Origin: Qipengyuania profundimaris
GTDB lineage: Bacteria > Pseudomonadota > Alphaproteobacteria > Sphingomonadales > Sphingomonadaceae
Length of the DNA stretch: 64,000 nt
Direction: 5' to 3'
Assembly (NCBI RefSeq): GCF_030717945.1
Contig: NZ_JAVAIM010000001.1
Coordinates: forward strand, 309,131 to 373,130
A model generated the notes under the pieces. It worked only from the letters and a program-made list of their open reading frames with translations, was not told the origin of the DNA and searched no databases. Made by a program: the position numbers and the translations under genes. The stretch's first letter is position 1. The number at the start of each line of letters is the position of its first letter. This document shows positions 54,520 to 63,100 of the stretch, piece after piece.

Positions 54520-54736
54520 GGTGTGCGATTATCCCTATTCATGCGGCAGCCGCGTGTTCGCGCGCCACCTCCCCGAAGAAAGCGCGCACCCTAGCGGCTT
54601 GGGCGCGCATGTGAAGCCTTAGTTACAGTCGTGACCGCATTGCGCGCGGCTGAATGACACACAGCGGGCGAGGGGCGGGAACCTTGTGCGCCGCGCTGTA
54701 TTATGGCACTGTAGCAGTCTGTCTCGGGGAATCGCG

Positions 54737-55078
54737 ATGCCAAACCAGAACAAACCGGTCTATCTGAAGCTGCGCGACATGATTGCCGCGGCAATCATCG
54801 ACGGGCGCTATGCCGAAGGCGAGATGCTTCCTTCGGTCCGGGCACTGGCATCGGAGCAGGGCGCCAATCCGCTGACCGTGGCCAAGGCCTACCAGCAGTT
54901 CCAGAACGACGGGCTGGTGGAAGTGCAGCGCGGCGTCGGCATGTATGTCGTGCGCGGCGCGGCCGATCGCCTAAGGCAGACCGAGCGGCGCGCATTCCTC
55001 GACGAAGAATGGCCGGAAATCCGCGCCCGGATGAAGCGCCTCGGCGTGGAACCCTCAAAACTGCTTCAGGATGCCTGA
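54737..55078 (+). CDS. GntR-family transcription regulator, YtrA-like
   Basis: The 113-residue regulator carries only a GntR winged helix (YLKLRDMIAAAIIDGRYAEG, LPSVRALASEQGANPLTVAKA, GLVEVQRGVGMYVV) and a short helical tail, as in the YtrA subfamily that often governs ABC transporters. ATG 54737 with GGGGA upstream was chosen. It lies between the divergent POT gene and ihfB; the 217 bp upstream show no gene. Its targets are unknown. Confidence 0.92.
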   Translation: MPNQNKPVYLKLRDMIAAAIIDGRYAEGEMLPSVRALASEQGANPLTVAKAYQQFQNDGLVEVQRGVGMYVVRGAADRLRQTERRAFLDEEWPEIRARMKRLGVEPSKLLQDA

Positions 55079-55236
55079 ACCGGGCCGATAAACCACAGAA
55101 AATCCTAACTTGCGGGCAGGCGGGGCTTCTGCCACTATCGCCTCGTCCGGACACGCAAGGGATCGCGCGTCGGGCGGGTCGCGAAAAACACACATCGTGC
55201 TGGCTGCCGAAAGCGGGGCCGGTCGGGAGAACGCAG

Positions 55237-55518
55237 ATGATCCGTTCCGAACTTCTTGCCGCCCTGGCGCAGGACAATCCCGACTTGCGTAGCGAGGAGG
55301 TCGAGCAGGTGCTCGACATTTTCTTCGAGGAAATCGCCCTGCGCCTGGCAGAGGGTGGCCGCGTCGAACTGCGCGGTTTCGGCGCTTTCTCGACGCGCGA
55401 ACGCGAAGCCCGTAAAGGCCGCAATCCGCGGACCGGCGAATCTGTCGATGTTCCCGCGAAACGCGTACCGTATTTCAAGCCGGGCAAGGATATGCGCCGC
55501 CGCCTCAACGAGGACTGA
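55237..55518 (+). CDS. ihfB: integration host factor subunit beta
   Basis: DNA-bending protein acting with IhfA in recombination and transcription. The 93-residue protein matches IHF-beta: MIRSELLAALAQDNPDLRSE, VEQVLDIFFEEIALRLAEGG, RVELRGFGAFSTRERE, KGRNPRTGESVDVPAKRVPYFKPGKDMRRRL. GGGAGA precedes ATG 55237. It is likely needed for integrase action on the island at 15155-36482, as for other tyrosine integrases; this is inference. Confidence 0.95.
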   Translation: MIRSELLAALAQDNPDLRSEEVEQVLDIFFEEIALRLAEGGRVELRGFGAFSTREREARKGRNPRTGESVDVPAKRVPYFKPGKDMRRRLNED

Positions 55519-55588
55519 CCTGGCCCACCCCGCCCCCTGTCATCGGCGATTGCGTCGCTCTTCTTAAAACCCTAACCCTGCCGCCGCG

Positions 55589-55673
55589 GCGGGTGTGGCG
55601 GAATGGTAGACGCTGGGGACTTAAAATCCCCTGATCCTTGATCGTGTGGGTTCGAGTCCCACCACCCGCACCA
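55589..55673 (+). tRNA. tRNA-Leu (anticodon TAA)
   Basis: 85 nt with acceptor GCGGGTG/CACCCGC, anticodon stem GGGGA/TCCCC enclosing CTTAAAA (anticodon TAA), a long variable arm typical of leucine tRNA, T loop GGTTCGAGTCC and an encoded CCA. There is no sign of an inserted element next to it. Confidence 0.97.
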
Positions 55674-55810
55674 TCGCGTCCGTTCGGCCGTGGACCGCCT
55701 TATCCTCGTGTTAACCCGTAACTGCCTATTTCCCATGATTGAACGCCGTTCGGGATAGGGGATTTCGAACGGACAGTTGTGAGCCGTGAGCGATTTGGGG
55801 TTGGGCGAAC

Positions 55811-56437
55811 ATGGATTTCACGGCGGGGCATCTGGCTGCCGATACGAACACCGAGAACGGAACGGAGAAACGCTCTGCGGAGCGCTATACCTCGCTGATC
55901 CGTGCGGCGAAGCTGGTTTGCGGACAAGGCGAGTTCGTCTGCGTCATTCGCGATGTATCGGCGACCGGCGTCAGTATTCGCACGTTCCACGCGCAGCCGA
56001 CCGACGCTGCGGTCGCACTGGAGCTGCAGAACGGCGAGAGCTACGAACTGACCAAGGTTCGCTCGCGCGATTTCGATGCCAGCTACAAATTCGCGGAAAA
56101 GGTTGATGTCGATCGCCTGATCCGGGAGAACTGGAGTTTTCCCAAGCGCCAGCTGCGGCTCAACATCATGATGCCCGTGACCGCTTCGACCCTGACGCAA
56201 AGATCGAATGCCTTCATCACCAACATCTCGCAGCAGGGCGCGCGGCTCGAATGCGGCAATGTTTTCGCAGTCGACCAGAGCCTGCGGATCGAGAACGAAT
56301 TTCTGAAGGAAACGCGCTGCAAGGTGCGCTGGCGGCGCGATGCGAATTATGGCCTGGCGTTCGAGAACTTCCTCTCGCTGCGGGAATTTGGGCTTCTCGC
56401 CGCGCGGGTACAGTGCCCGATCCTGCTCAAGAACTGA
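55811..56437 (+). CDS. protein with two PilZ-like domains
   Basis: Candidate cyclic-di-GMP receptor of 208 residues. The first half has KRSAERYTSLIRAAKLVC and IRDVSATGVSIRT (D/NxSxxG motif). The second has KRQLRLNIMMPVTAS and ITNISQQGARLE, a second PilZ pattern, then RCKVRWRRDANYGLAFENF. The N-terminal RxxxR of domain one is partly kept. A single-gene unit; a link to motility or surface growth is not shown by the neighbours. Confidence 0.82.
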   Translation: MDFTAGHLAADTNTENGTEKRSAERYTSLIRAAKLVCGQGEFVCVIRDVSATGVSIRTFHAQPTDAAVALELQNGESYELTKVRSRDFDASYKFAEKVDVDRLIRENWSFPKRQLRLNIMMPVTASTLTQRSNAFITNISQQGARLECGNVFAVDQSLRIENEFLKETRCKVRWRRDANYGLAFENFLSLREFGLLAARVQCPILLKN

Positions 56438-56456
56438 GTCGGTAGGTCCGGCCCGA

Positions 56457-56969
56457 TCAAGCGGGGCGGAAGTCCATCGCGACGCCGTTGATGCAGTGCC
56501 GCTTGCCGGTCGGCTTGGGGCCGTCGTTGAAGATGTGTCCCAAATGCCCGCCGCAGTCGGCGCAGTGCACTTCGGTGCGCGGATAGCCGATCTTGTAATC
56601 GGTGCTGGTGCCGACCGCGCCCTTGTCGATCGGGGCCCAGAAGCTGGGCCAGCCGGTGCCGGATTCGAACTTGGTTTTGGACGAGTAGAGGCGGTTGCCG
56701 CAGCCTGCACAGGTGAAGGTTCCGGCGCGCTTCTCCTCATTGAGCGGCGAGGAATAGGGCCGCTCGGTCGAGGCATTGCGCAGCACGGCGAACTCGCTCC
56801 TGGTCAGCTTCTTGCGCCATTCCGCCTCGCTCAGGTTGACCGGAAAGGTCTTCGCCTCGGCCCGGCCAGACCCGCATGCAGCGAGCGCAGCGAAGCTGGC
56901 GGACGCGCCTATCCAGCCGAGAAAGCCGCGGCGGGTGGGTACGGTCTTGGTCATCGTGTTTCTATCCAT
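56457..56969 (-). CDS. msrB: exported peptide-methionine (R)-S-oxide reductase
   Basis: Repairs the R-epimer of oxidised methionine. The 170-residue protein has a twin-arginine signal (TRRGFLGWIGASASFAALAAC) with a Cys that might also be lipidated, two zinc CxxC motifs (TCAGCG, HCADCGGHLGH) and the catalytic RHCINGVAMDF. ATG 56969 or 56954 are possible starts. Together with msrA it makes a full set of envelope methionine repair enzymes. Confidence 0.95.
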   Translation of the reverse strand: MDRNTMTKTVPTRRGFLGWIGASASFAALAACGSGRAEAKTFPVNLSEAEWRKKLTRSEFAVLRNASTERPYSSPLNEEKRAGTFTCAGCGNRLYSSKTKFESGTGWPSFWAPIDKGAVGTSTDYKIGYPRTEVHCADCGGHLGHIFNDGPKPTGKRHCINGVAMDFRPA

Positions 56970-57045
56970 GATGCGGGGAGGATAGCGCCCCGCATCTGAA
57001 CTACGCTTGAAAACAGCCCGAGGTTACAGGCGCGCGGCTCTCCGC

Positions 57046-58383
57046 CTAGAACTCGGTGACCTCGACCTCGAGCTTGCGGAAGCCGTGGACGAAATTCGCT
57101 CGCACGCGCTCGATGTCGCCCGCGACATGCACGCGGATGCGGCGCTTGTGCATCTCCTCCAGCAGAATACGCAGCTGCAGTTCTGCCAGCCGTGCGCCGA
57201 CGCAGCGGTGGATGCCGTAGCCGAAAGCGATGTGCCGGCGGGCATTCTCGCGCGTCAGGTCCAGCTTGTCGGGGTTCTCGAACACTTCTTCGTCGCGATT
57301 TGCGCTGAGGTACCAGAGGACGACCTTGTCGCCCTTCTTGATCGTCTGGCCGAACACCTCGGTGTCCTCGGTGCAGGTGCGGCGCATGTGTGCCAGCGGG
57401 GTCTGCATGCGGAGCATTTCCTGCACCGCATTGGGAATGACATCAGGGTTCTGTTCAAACAGCTTGCGCTGGTCGGGATTCTTGTCGAGCTGGTAAACGA
57501 ACCCGCTCATCGAATTGCGGGTCGTGTCGTTGCCACCCACGATCAGCAGCACGAGGTTGCCCATAAATTCTTCGGGGCGCATCTGGTTCATCGCCTCGGA
57601 ATGGATCATCATCGAGATGAGATCGTCGCCCGGTTCCTTGTCGTGCGTGCGTTCGACCCACAGCGACTGGAAATAGGCGCCCATTTCCTTGAGGATTTCC
57701 CAGCGCACCTTGTCGAGCGCTCGGACCGAGGCGAGCTCGGTATCACCCGACCAGTCTGACCAGAAGGTCAGCAGCCGGCGGTCTTCCCAGGGAAAGCCAA
57801 ACAGGATCGCGAGCATGCCAGTGGTAAGCTCGATCGAGACCTTGTCCACCCAGTCGAACACCTCGCCCCGCGGCAGCGTGTCGAGCAGTTCCCCGGTACG
57901 CTGGCGGATTTCGCCTTCCATCTCGGCCATGCCGCTCGGGGTGAATTTCGGCGCGACGGTGCGCCGCTGTCCGGTGTGCTGGGGCCGGTCCATGGCGATG
58001 AACATCGGCAGTTCGCGGCTGTCCTCGCCGGCTTCCGCCAGCTCCTCCTCGGTAAGCCGGTTGAGAATGGTGATCCCCCCATGCTCCCAGCTGGAAGAGA
58101 ACACATCCGGCAGTGCCTCGATATGCTGGATCGCCTTGTGGCCGACCACTGCCCAATAGGGGCCGAAAGGGCTCTCGGGAATGAAGTGCAGCGGCCCCGC
58201 CTCACGCATTTCGCGGAAGATCGGATGCCAGGTATTCTCGGCATAGATGTCGCTGCGGCTGACATCCCACTTATGCGGGTGCTCGAAGCGCTGTTCGGGA
58301 TACTCTTCGAAATGCTTCTTGAGCGCATCGTAGGCAGTCGGCTCGGAGCGGACTTCGGGGCGGGTGACAGCGGCGGGGGCCAT
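57046..58383 (-). CDS. cytochrome P450, CYP153-like
   Basis: Soluble heme monooxygenase of 445 residues from ATG 58383 (GAGGAGAG just upstream). Motifs are I-helix GGNDTTRN (283-290), ExxR in EMLR (322-325) and heme loop FGYGIHRCVGARLAE (Cys394). MFIAMDRPQHTGQRR and the C-terminal NFVHGFRKLEVEV resemble CYP153 alkane or terminal hydroxylases by pattern. No ferredoxin is adjacent; a ferredoxin-reductase-like gene lies at 61811. The substrate is inferred only. Confidence 0.92.
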   Translation of the reverse strand: MAPAAVTRPEVRSEPTAYDALKKHFEEYPEQRFEHPHKWDVSRSDIYAENTWHPIFREMREAGPLHFIPESPFGPYWAVVGHKAIQHIEALPDVFSSSWEHGGITILNRLTEEELAEAGEDSRELPMFIAMDRPQHTGQRRTVAPKFTPSGMAEMEGEIRQRTGELLDTLPRGEVFDWVDKVSIELTTGMLAILFGFPWEDRRLLTFWSDWSGDTELASVRALDKVRWEILKEMGAYFQSLWVERTHDKEPGDDLISMMIHSEAMNQMRPEEFMGNLVLLIVGGNDTTRNSMSGFVYQLDKNPDQRKLFEQNPDVIPNAVQEMLRMQTPLAHMRRTCTEDTEVFGQTIKKGDKVVLWYLSANRDEEVFENPDKLDLTRENARRHIAFGYGIHRCVGARLAELQLRILLEEMHKRRIRVHVAGDIERVRANFVHGFRKLEVEVTEF

Positions 58384-58530
58384 TTTTCTCTCCTCGTCGG
58401 AGCGACTCTGCAATGCGGTCGCCCTCTTCGCTTCGCATCCTGCCCTAACTGACATTGGTGTCAACAGTGCGTTGCGAATCGGAACCTATCTATTGCAGAA
58501 ATCGGCGCTGCGCTTGTCGGCATGCGACAA

Positions 58531-59742
58531 TCAGGCGGTTTTCGTCCCGCCGACGTGGCCTTTCACCGCGCGCCCGGCCTTGCCGGATTTCATCACCCGG
58601 CGCTTGAACAGCAGCGCGCCGAAGCGGACGAACAGCACCACGCACAAGGCCTGCCATGCCAGCGCCAGCGCATGCGGCCACAGTGCGTCGGACTGGGCGG
58701 CCCGGGCGAGCATGGCGAAGGGCGACGACAGCGGGAAGATCGCCGCGGTCAGTTCCAGCGGAGATCCGGGCGTGGTGATCGCGGCGGCGGCCAGGAAGAA
58801 CACCAGCAGCTGCATCATGGTGACGGGCATGGACAGGGTCTGCACCTCGCGCACCGTGGCCGCCATCCCGCCGATGGTCAGGAACAGCGAGCCGAGCAGC
58901 AGGTAACCCATCCCGAAATAGGCGATGCCGAGCGCGATAAATGCAGGCCAGCCCAGCGCAGGCTCCGGCAATTGTGGCAGCTGGTTGCCGAGCAGGAGAG
59001 CCGCCACTCCGCCGAAGCTCGCCCAGACTGCGATGCCGACGAAACTCACCCCCAGCATGGCGAAAAGCTTGCCAAGGAACACTGCGTCCATCGGGATGGC
59101 CGCGGCGAGGACTTCGATGACCTTGTTGGCCTTCTCTTCGACCAAGTTGGACAGCACCATGCCGGCCAGCAACATCATCAGCAGGAACAGCAAGAGCTGA
59201 CCGGCCTGCGCGGTGCGGATGCGCTCGCTGCGCGACGTGGCGGCGCTGGAGGCCACCGGCTCCGTCACGATTTCTGGAAAGCTGCTCGGAGAGGTGCCGG
59301 TGGCGGTTGCCGCCAGCAGGGCGACGGGACCGCGCCAGCGCTCGATCTGGTCCTCCGGTGCCGTGACCACCGGCGCTTCGAGCGATCCGGTGACCACTGC
59401 CGCAAAGTTCGCGCCTCCGCGCTTCAATATGTCTGCCGGGGCCTCCCCGCTCGCATCGGGCACGAGGCGCGGCAGCGCATAGCGGACCTGATCCGAGAGC
59501 GCTGCGGAAGCGGACTGGAGCGCCGCCGTGTCGGCCTCGCTCATGGCAACCGCCACCAGATTGGTCGCCGCATCGCGCTGGACCTGGCCGCCGATACCGC
59601 CCGCCAGCGCACCGATGACCAGCGGGAACAGCGGGCCGAGCAGGAAGAAAAAGAACGCGCGGCTGAATAGGATCGCGCGGAAATCGCGGCGGGCTACGAC
59701 GCGCGCAGCTTCGAACAGCGAGAGGCGGGTGGTATCGCTCAT
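58531..59742 (-). CDS. ABC-2 type permease (NatB-like)
   Basis: Membrane part of an exporter. The 403-residue protein has an N-terminal helix (AFFFFLLGPLFPLVIGALAGG), a large outer domain (about 50-185) and five or six helices in the C-terminal half, with NLVEEKANKVIEVLAAAIP as the coupling region typical of NatB/YhaP proteins. It overlaps the ATPase gene stop by ATGA. The family exports sodium, drugs or unknown substrates. Confidence 0.9.
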   Translation of the reverse strand: MSDTTRLSLFEAARVVARRDFRAILFSRAFFFFLLGPLFPLVIGALAGGIGGQVQRDAATNLVAVAMSEADTAALQSASAALSDQVRYALPRLVPDASGEAPADILKRGGANFAAVVTGSLEAPVVTAPEDQIERWRGPVALLAATATGTSPSSFPEIVTEPVASSAATSRSERIRTAQAGQLLLFLLMMLLAGMVLSNLVEEKANKVIEVLAAAIPMDAVFLGKLFAMLGVSFVGIAVWASFGGVAALLLGNQLPQLPEPALGWPAFIALGIAYFGMGYLLLGSLFLTIGGMAATVREVQTLSMPVTMMQLLVFFLAAAAITTPGSPLELTAAIFPLSSPFAMLARAAQSDALWPHALALAWQALCVVLFVRFGALLFKRRVMKSGKAGRAVKGHVGGTKTA

Positions 59743-60740
59743 CGGCCAGTCTCCAGCGCGTTGTCTTCGGCAAGGGCGCGGGCTGCGGCCTCACCGGCGA
59801 TTTCGACGAAGGCGTCGTGCAGTCCCGCGCGCTCGATCGAGAGCGAGAGAATGCCCGCGCCGCCGTCGATCAGGTGCTTGAGCAGCGTTTCGATCCCGCT
59901 GTCGGGGACTGGGAAGTACCAGAAGTGATTGCCGCCTGCTTTCGCGTCGTGGCGCGCATCGCCCGGCAGGGCGGAGCGCCAGTCGCCGGTGTCGACCCTC
60001 GTTTCCAGCCTTACCTGCGCCGGAATCCGGTCGCGTGCCGCGTCGACCGATCCGGCATAGGGCACCTTGCCGCCCGCGACGATCGCGACCTCGTCGCACA
60101 GGCGCTCGGCATGATGGATGACGTGGGTCGAGAAAATCACCGTGGTCCCGCTCTGCGCGAGTTCGCGGATCATTACCTCAAGCTTGCCCTGGTTAATCGC
60201 ATCGAGCCCGCTGAACGGTTCGTCGAACACCACCAGCTTCGGGCGGTGCACCAGCGTGCCGAGCAATTGCACGGTTTGCGCCATGCCCTTCGACAGCTGC
60301 CGGATCTGGCGGTCGACGGCATAACCGAGGCCGTGCCGTTCGAGCAGGTCGCGCCCGCGCGCCTTGCCCTCGTCCAGCGGCAGGCCGCGCAAGGCACCGA
60401 GGAAGGCGATGGCCTCGTCGCATTTCATCGCCGGGTAGAGCCCGCGTTCTTCCGGCAGATAGCCGATAAGCTTGGCGACTTCGTGCGGGCGGTCGTGGCC
60501 GAACACACGGCGCACACCCTCGTCCGGGTCGATGATGCCCAGCAGCATGCGCAGCGTGGTCGTCTTGCCTGCGCCGTTCGGGCCGAGGATGCCGTAGATC
60601 GCGCCTTCGGGCACGGAGATGTCCACCCCGTCCACCGCCAGCGTGTCGTCGAAACGCTTGACGAGGCCGCGCGCTTCGATGGCGAGTTTCGCCGCGGGGT
60701 CTGCAGGGGGTCGCGTCATGAAGCCGGTCTCGGTAAGCAT
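59739..60740 (-). CDS. ABC transporter ATP-binding protein (NatA-like)
   Basis: The 333-residue ATPase drives the NatB-like permease. Motifs are Walker A ILGPNGAGKTTT (51-62), Q-loop region IGYLPEERGLYP, signature QLSKGMAQ, Walker B KLVVFDEPFSGLD and the switch His in STHVIHH. The C-terminal 100 residues form the DUF4162-like extension typical of this class. ATG 60740 or 60719 may be the start. Divergent from queG with only 37 bp between. Confidence 0.94.
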   Translation of the reverse strand: MLTETGFMTRPPADPAAKLAIEARGLVKRFDDTLAVDGVDISVPEGAIYGILGPNGAGKTTTLRMLLGIIDPDEGVRRVFGHDRPHEVAKLIGYLPEERGLYPAMKCDEAIAFLGALRGLPLDEGKARGRDLLERHGLGYAVDRQIRQLSKGMAQTVQLLGTLVHRPKLVVFDEPFSGLDAINQGKLEVMIRELAQSGTTVIFSTHVIHHAERLCDEVAIVAGGKVPYAGSVDAARDRIPAQVRLETRVDTGDWRSALPGDARHDAKAGGNHFWYFPVPDSGIETLLKHLIDGGAGILSLSIERAGLHDAFVEIAGEAAARALAEDNALETGR

Positions 60741-60777
60741 CGTGTCAATCTAGTCCTCGCCAGTGAACGGAGCATAG

Positions 60778-61833
60778 GTGACCGGGGTTAATTCGCAGTT
60801 GCAGGCGGACTTGCGCGAGGAAGCGGCGCGGCTGGGCTTCGTCGCCTGCGGTTTTACCTCGGCCGCGCCCGATCCTGTGCGCGCCGAGCGGCTTGAGGAA
60901 TTCCTGGGCGAAGGCCGCCACGGCTCGATGGAATGGATGGAGGCGCGAAAGGCCCAGCGTGCATCGCCGCAGGGGCTCTGGCCCGAGGCGCGGAGCGTCA
61001 TTGCGCTCGGCATGAGTTACGCGCCCGATGGCGATCCGCTGGCGCTGGAGAGCGAACCGGAGAAGGCACGTGTTTCGGTCTATGCGCAGGGGCGCGACTA
61101 TCACGATGTGGTCAAGAAGGCGCTGAAGGCTCTCGCCCGCTGGCTTATCGCGCGGGAGCCGGAGAGCGAGCTCAAGGTCTTCGTCGACACCGCGCCGGTG
61201 ATGGAAAAGCCGCTGGGCGAGGCGGCGGGGATCGGCTGGCAGGGCAAGCACACCAATCTGGTCAGTCGCGAGCACGGCAGCTGGCTGTTCCTCGGCGCGA
61301 TCTATTCGACTCTGCAATTTGAGCCCGACGAGCCGCATGCCGATCGCTGCGGCAATTGCCGCGCCTGCCAGGATGCATGCCCGACCGATGCTTTTCCGAG
61401 TCCGTACCGGCTCGATGCGCGGCGCTGCATTTCCTACCTCACCATCGAGCACAAGGGGCCGATCCCGGAGGAATTCCGGACCGCGCTCGGCAATCGTATC
61501 TACGGCTGCGACGACTGCCTTGCCGTGTGCCCGTGGAACAAGTTCGCCGATGCCGCGCACCGTCACCTGAAGCTCGCTCCGCGCGAGGAGCTGGTCGCGC
61601 CGGACCTCGCAACATTCCTGCAGTTCGACGACGCCGGCTTCCGCCAGTTCTTTTCCGGATCGCCGATCAAGCGGATCGGGCGGGATCGCTTCGTGCGCAA
61701 CTGCCTCTATGCGGCGGGCAATAGCGGACAGGCGGCGCTGATCCCGATGGTGCAAGCTCTGGCCGAGGATCCCGACCCGGCAGTGGCCGAAGCTGCGCGC
61801 TGGGCGCTGGTCAGCTTGACGCCATCTCCTTGA
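60778..61833 (+). CDS. queG: epoxyqueuosine reductase
   Basis: Last step of queuosine synthesis on tRNA, using cobalamin and iron-sulfur clusters. The 351-residue protein from GTG 60778 (GGAG upstream) shows [42 protein letters not shown], the 4Fe-4S sets [12 protein letters not shown] and [14 protein letters not shown], and the C-terminal HEAT-like part ([11 protein letters not shown]). Its 3' end overlaps the convergent flavoprotein gene by 23 bp. Confidence 0.96.
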   Translation: MTGVNSQLQADLREEAARLGFVACGFTSAAPDPVRAERLEEFLGEGRHGSMEWMEARKAQRASPQGLWPEARSVIALGMSYAPDGDPLALESEPEKARVSVYAQGRDYHDVVKKALKALARWLIAREPESELKVFVDTAPVMEKPLGEAAGIGWQGKHTNLVSREHGSWLFLGAIYSTLQFEPDEPHADRCGNCRACQDACPTDAFPSPYRLDARRCISYLTIEHKGPIPEEFRTALGNRIYGCDDCLAVCPWNKFADAAHRHLKLAPREELVAPDLATFLQFDDAGFRQFFSGSPIKRIGRDRFVRNCLYAAGNSGQAALIPMVQALAEDPDPAVAEAARWALVSLTPSP

Positions 61834-63043
61834 GCTGCGTCTCGCTATCGGCGAGCAGTTCCGGATCGATCTGCGCGCGGTCGACCACCAGCTTGCGGCC
61901 CTGGACGTAATCCTTGACCGAATTCACGCAGTCGAGCGCAATTACGCGGCCCTCTTTCAGATAGACCACGCTGAATTTCGATGCTGCCGGATCGCCGCGC
62001 AGTACGGTGCTGTCGTAGCCGTTGGAGATGCCGACGGTCTGGAGCTTCAAATCGTACTGGTTGGACCAGAACCATGGCACCGCGTTGTAGTCCTGCTTGT
62101 CGCCCATGATCGCCTTGGCGGCACAGCTTGCCATGTCGTTGGCATTCTGCACCGATTCCAGCCGCAGCACGGCATTGTCGGCGAAGGGGTTGGCATGGCT
62201 GGCGCAGTCGCCGATCGCATAGATATCGTCGAGCGTCGTGCGGCAAAAGCTGTCGATATCCACGCCGTTGCTGCCCGCCGCGCCGGCCGCGATCAGCGGA
62301 CCGACGGAGGGAACGATGCCGATGCCGACAAGCACCACGTCGCAGGCGATCCGCTCGCCATCGGCAGTGACGACTTCGCCGGCCTTGCCGTCCTGCACCT
62401 CGATCCGCTCGACCGCCGTATCCAGCCGGAGGTCGACGCCCTGGGCGCGGTGATAGTCGGCATAGAAATCCGACAGTTCCGGACCCGCGACGCGCGCCAA
62501 TACGCGGTCGAGCATCTCCAGCACGGTGACTTCGCAGCCCAGCTTGCGCAGGACGGCCGCCGCTTCCAGCCCGATATAACCCGCACCGACGATAACAGCG
62601 CGTCGCGCCCCACCGTCGATCTCGGCCTTCAGCGCATCGACGTCGCGCCGCGTGCGGACATAATGGATGCCCTCCGCATCGCAGCCGGGGCAAGACAGGC
62701 GCCGTGCGTCGCCGCCACCGGCCCAAATCAGCTTGCGGTAGGTTACCGCGCTGTCGTCCGACAGCGAAAGCTCGTGCCGCACCGGGTCGATCTCGTTGAC
62801 GTTGTAGCCAAGCCGCAGGTCGATATTCTTTTCGGCCCAGAATTTCTCGGGCCGGATCATGATCCGCTCGAACGGCTTGTCGCCGGCGAGATATTCCTTC
62901 GACAGCGGCGGGCGCTCGTAGGGTGGATTACGGTCGCGGCTGACCATGAGGATGCTGTCCTCATGGCCGTTCTGGCGCAAGGCGATCGCGGCCTGGGCAC
63001 CGCCGTGCCCCGAACCCACTATGACGACGTCGTAATGCTCCAT
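61811..63043 (-). CDS. NAD(P)H-dependent ferredoxin or rubredoxin reductase-like flavoprotein
   Basis: The 410-residue FAD protein has [21 protein letters not shown] (FAD GxGxxG), [35 protein letters not shown] (NAD site), [16 protein letters not shown] and a C-terminal reductase domain ([15 protein letters not shown]). This is the pattern of putidaredoxin- and rubredoxin-reductases that feed P450s or dioxygenases. It might serve the CYP153-like P450 at 57046 but is not in its operon. Confidence 0.92.
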   Translation of the reverse strand: MEHYDVVIVGSGHGGAQAAIALRQNGHEDSILMVSRDRNPPYERPPLSKEYLAGDKPFERIMIRPEKFWAEKNIDLRLGYNVNEIDPVRHELSLSDDSAVTYRKLIWAGGGDARRLSCPGCDAEGIHYVRTRRDVDALKAEIDGGARRAVIVGAGYIGLEAAAVLRKLGCEVTVLEMLDRVLARVAGPELSDFYADYHRAQGVDLRLDTAVERIEVQDGKAGEVVTADGERIACDVVLVGIGIVPSVGPLIAAGAAGSNGVDIDSFCRTTLDDIYAIGDCASHANPFADNAVLRLESVQNANDMASCAAKAIMGDKQDYNAVPWFWSNQYDLKLQTVGISNGYDSTVLRGDPAASKFSVVYLKEGRVIALDCVNSVKDYVQGRKLVVDRAQIDPELLADSETQLKEMASS

Positions 63044-63100
63044 CGGCGCTGTGGCTGGCGGGAAAACGCCTGCCGGTCAAGCGTAGCGGCGCCGGGGGCG

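Noticed and set aside
52564..54594. 676-codon open frame opposite the POT transporter
   Set aside because: Very His/Asp/Glu-rich antisense product with no domain; the transporter is certain.
55589..55673. Second integrated element at tRNA-Leu
   Set aside because: No integrase nearby and no copy of the tRNA 3' end seen in the following 8 kb.
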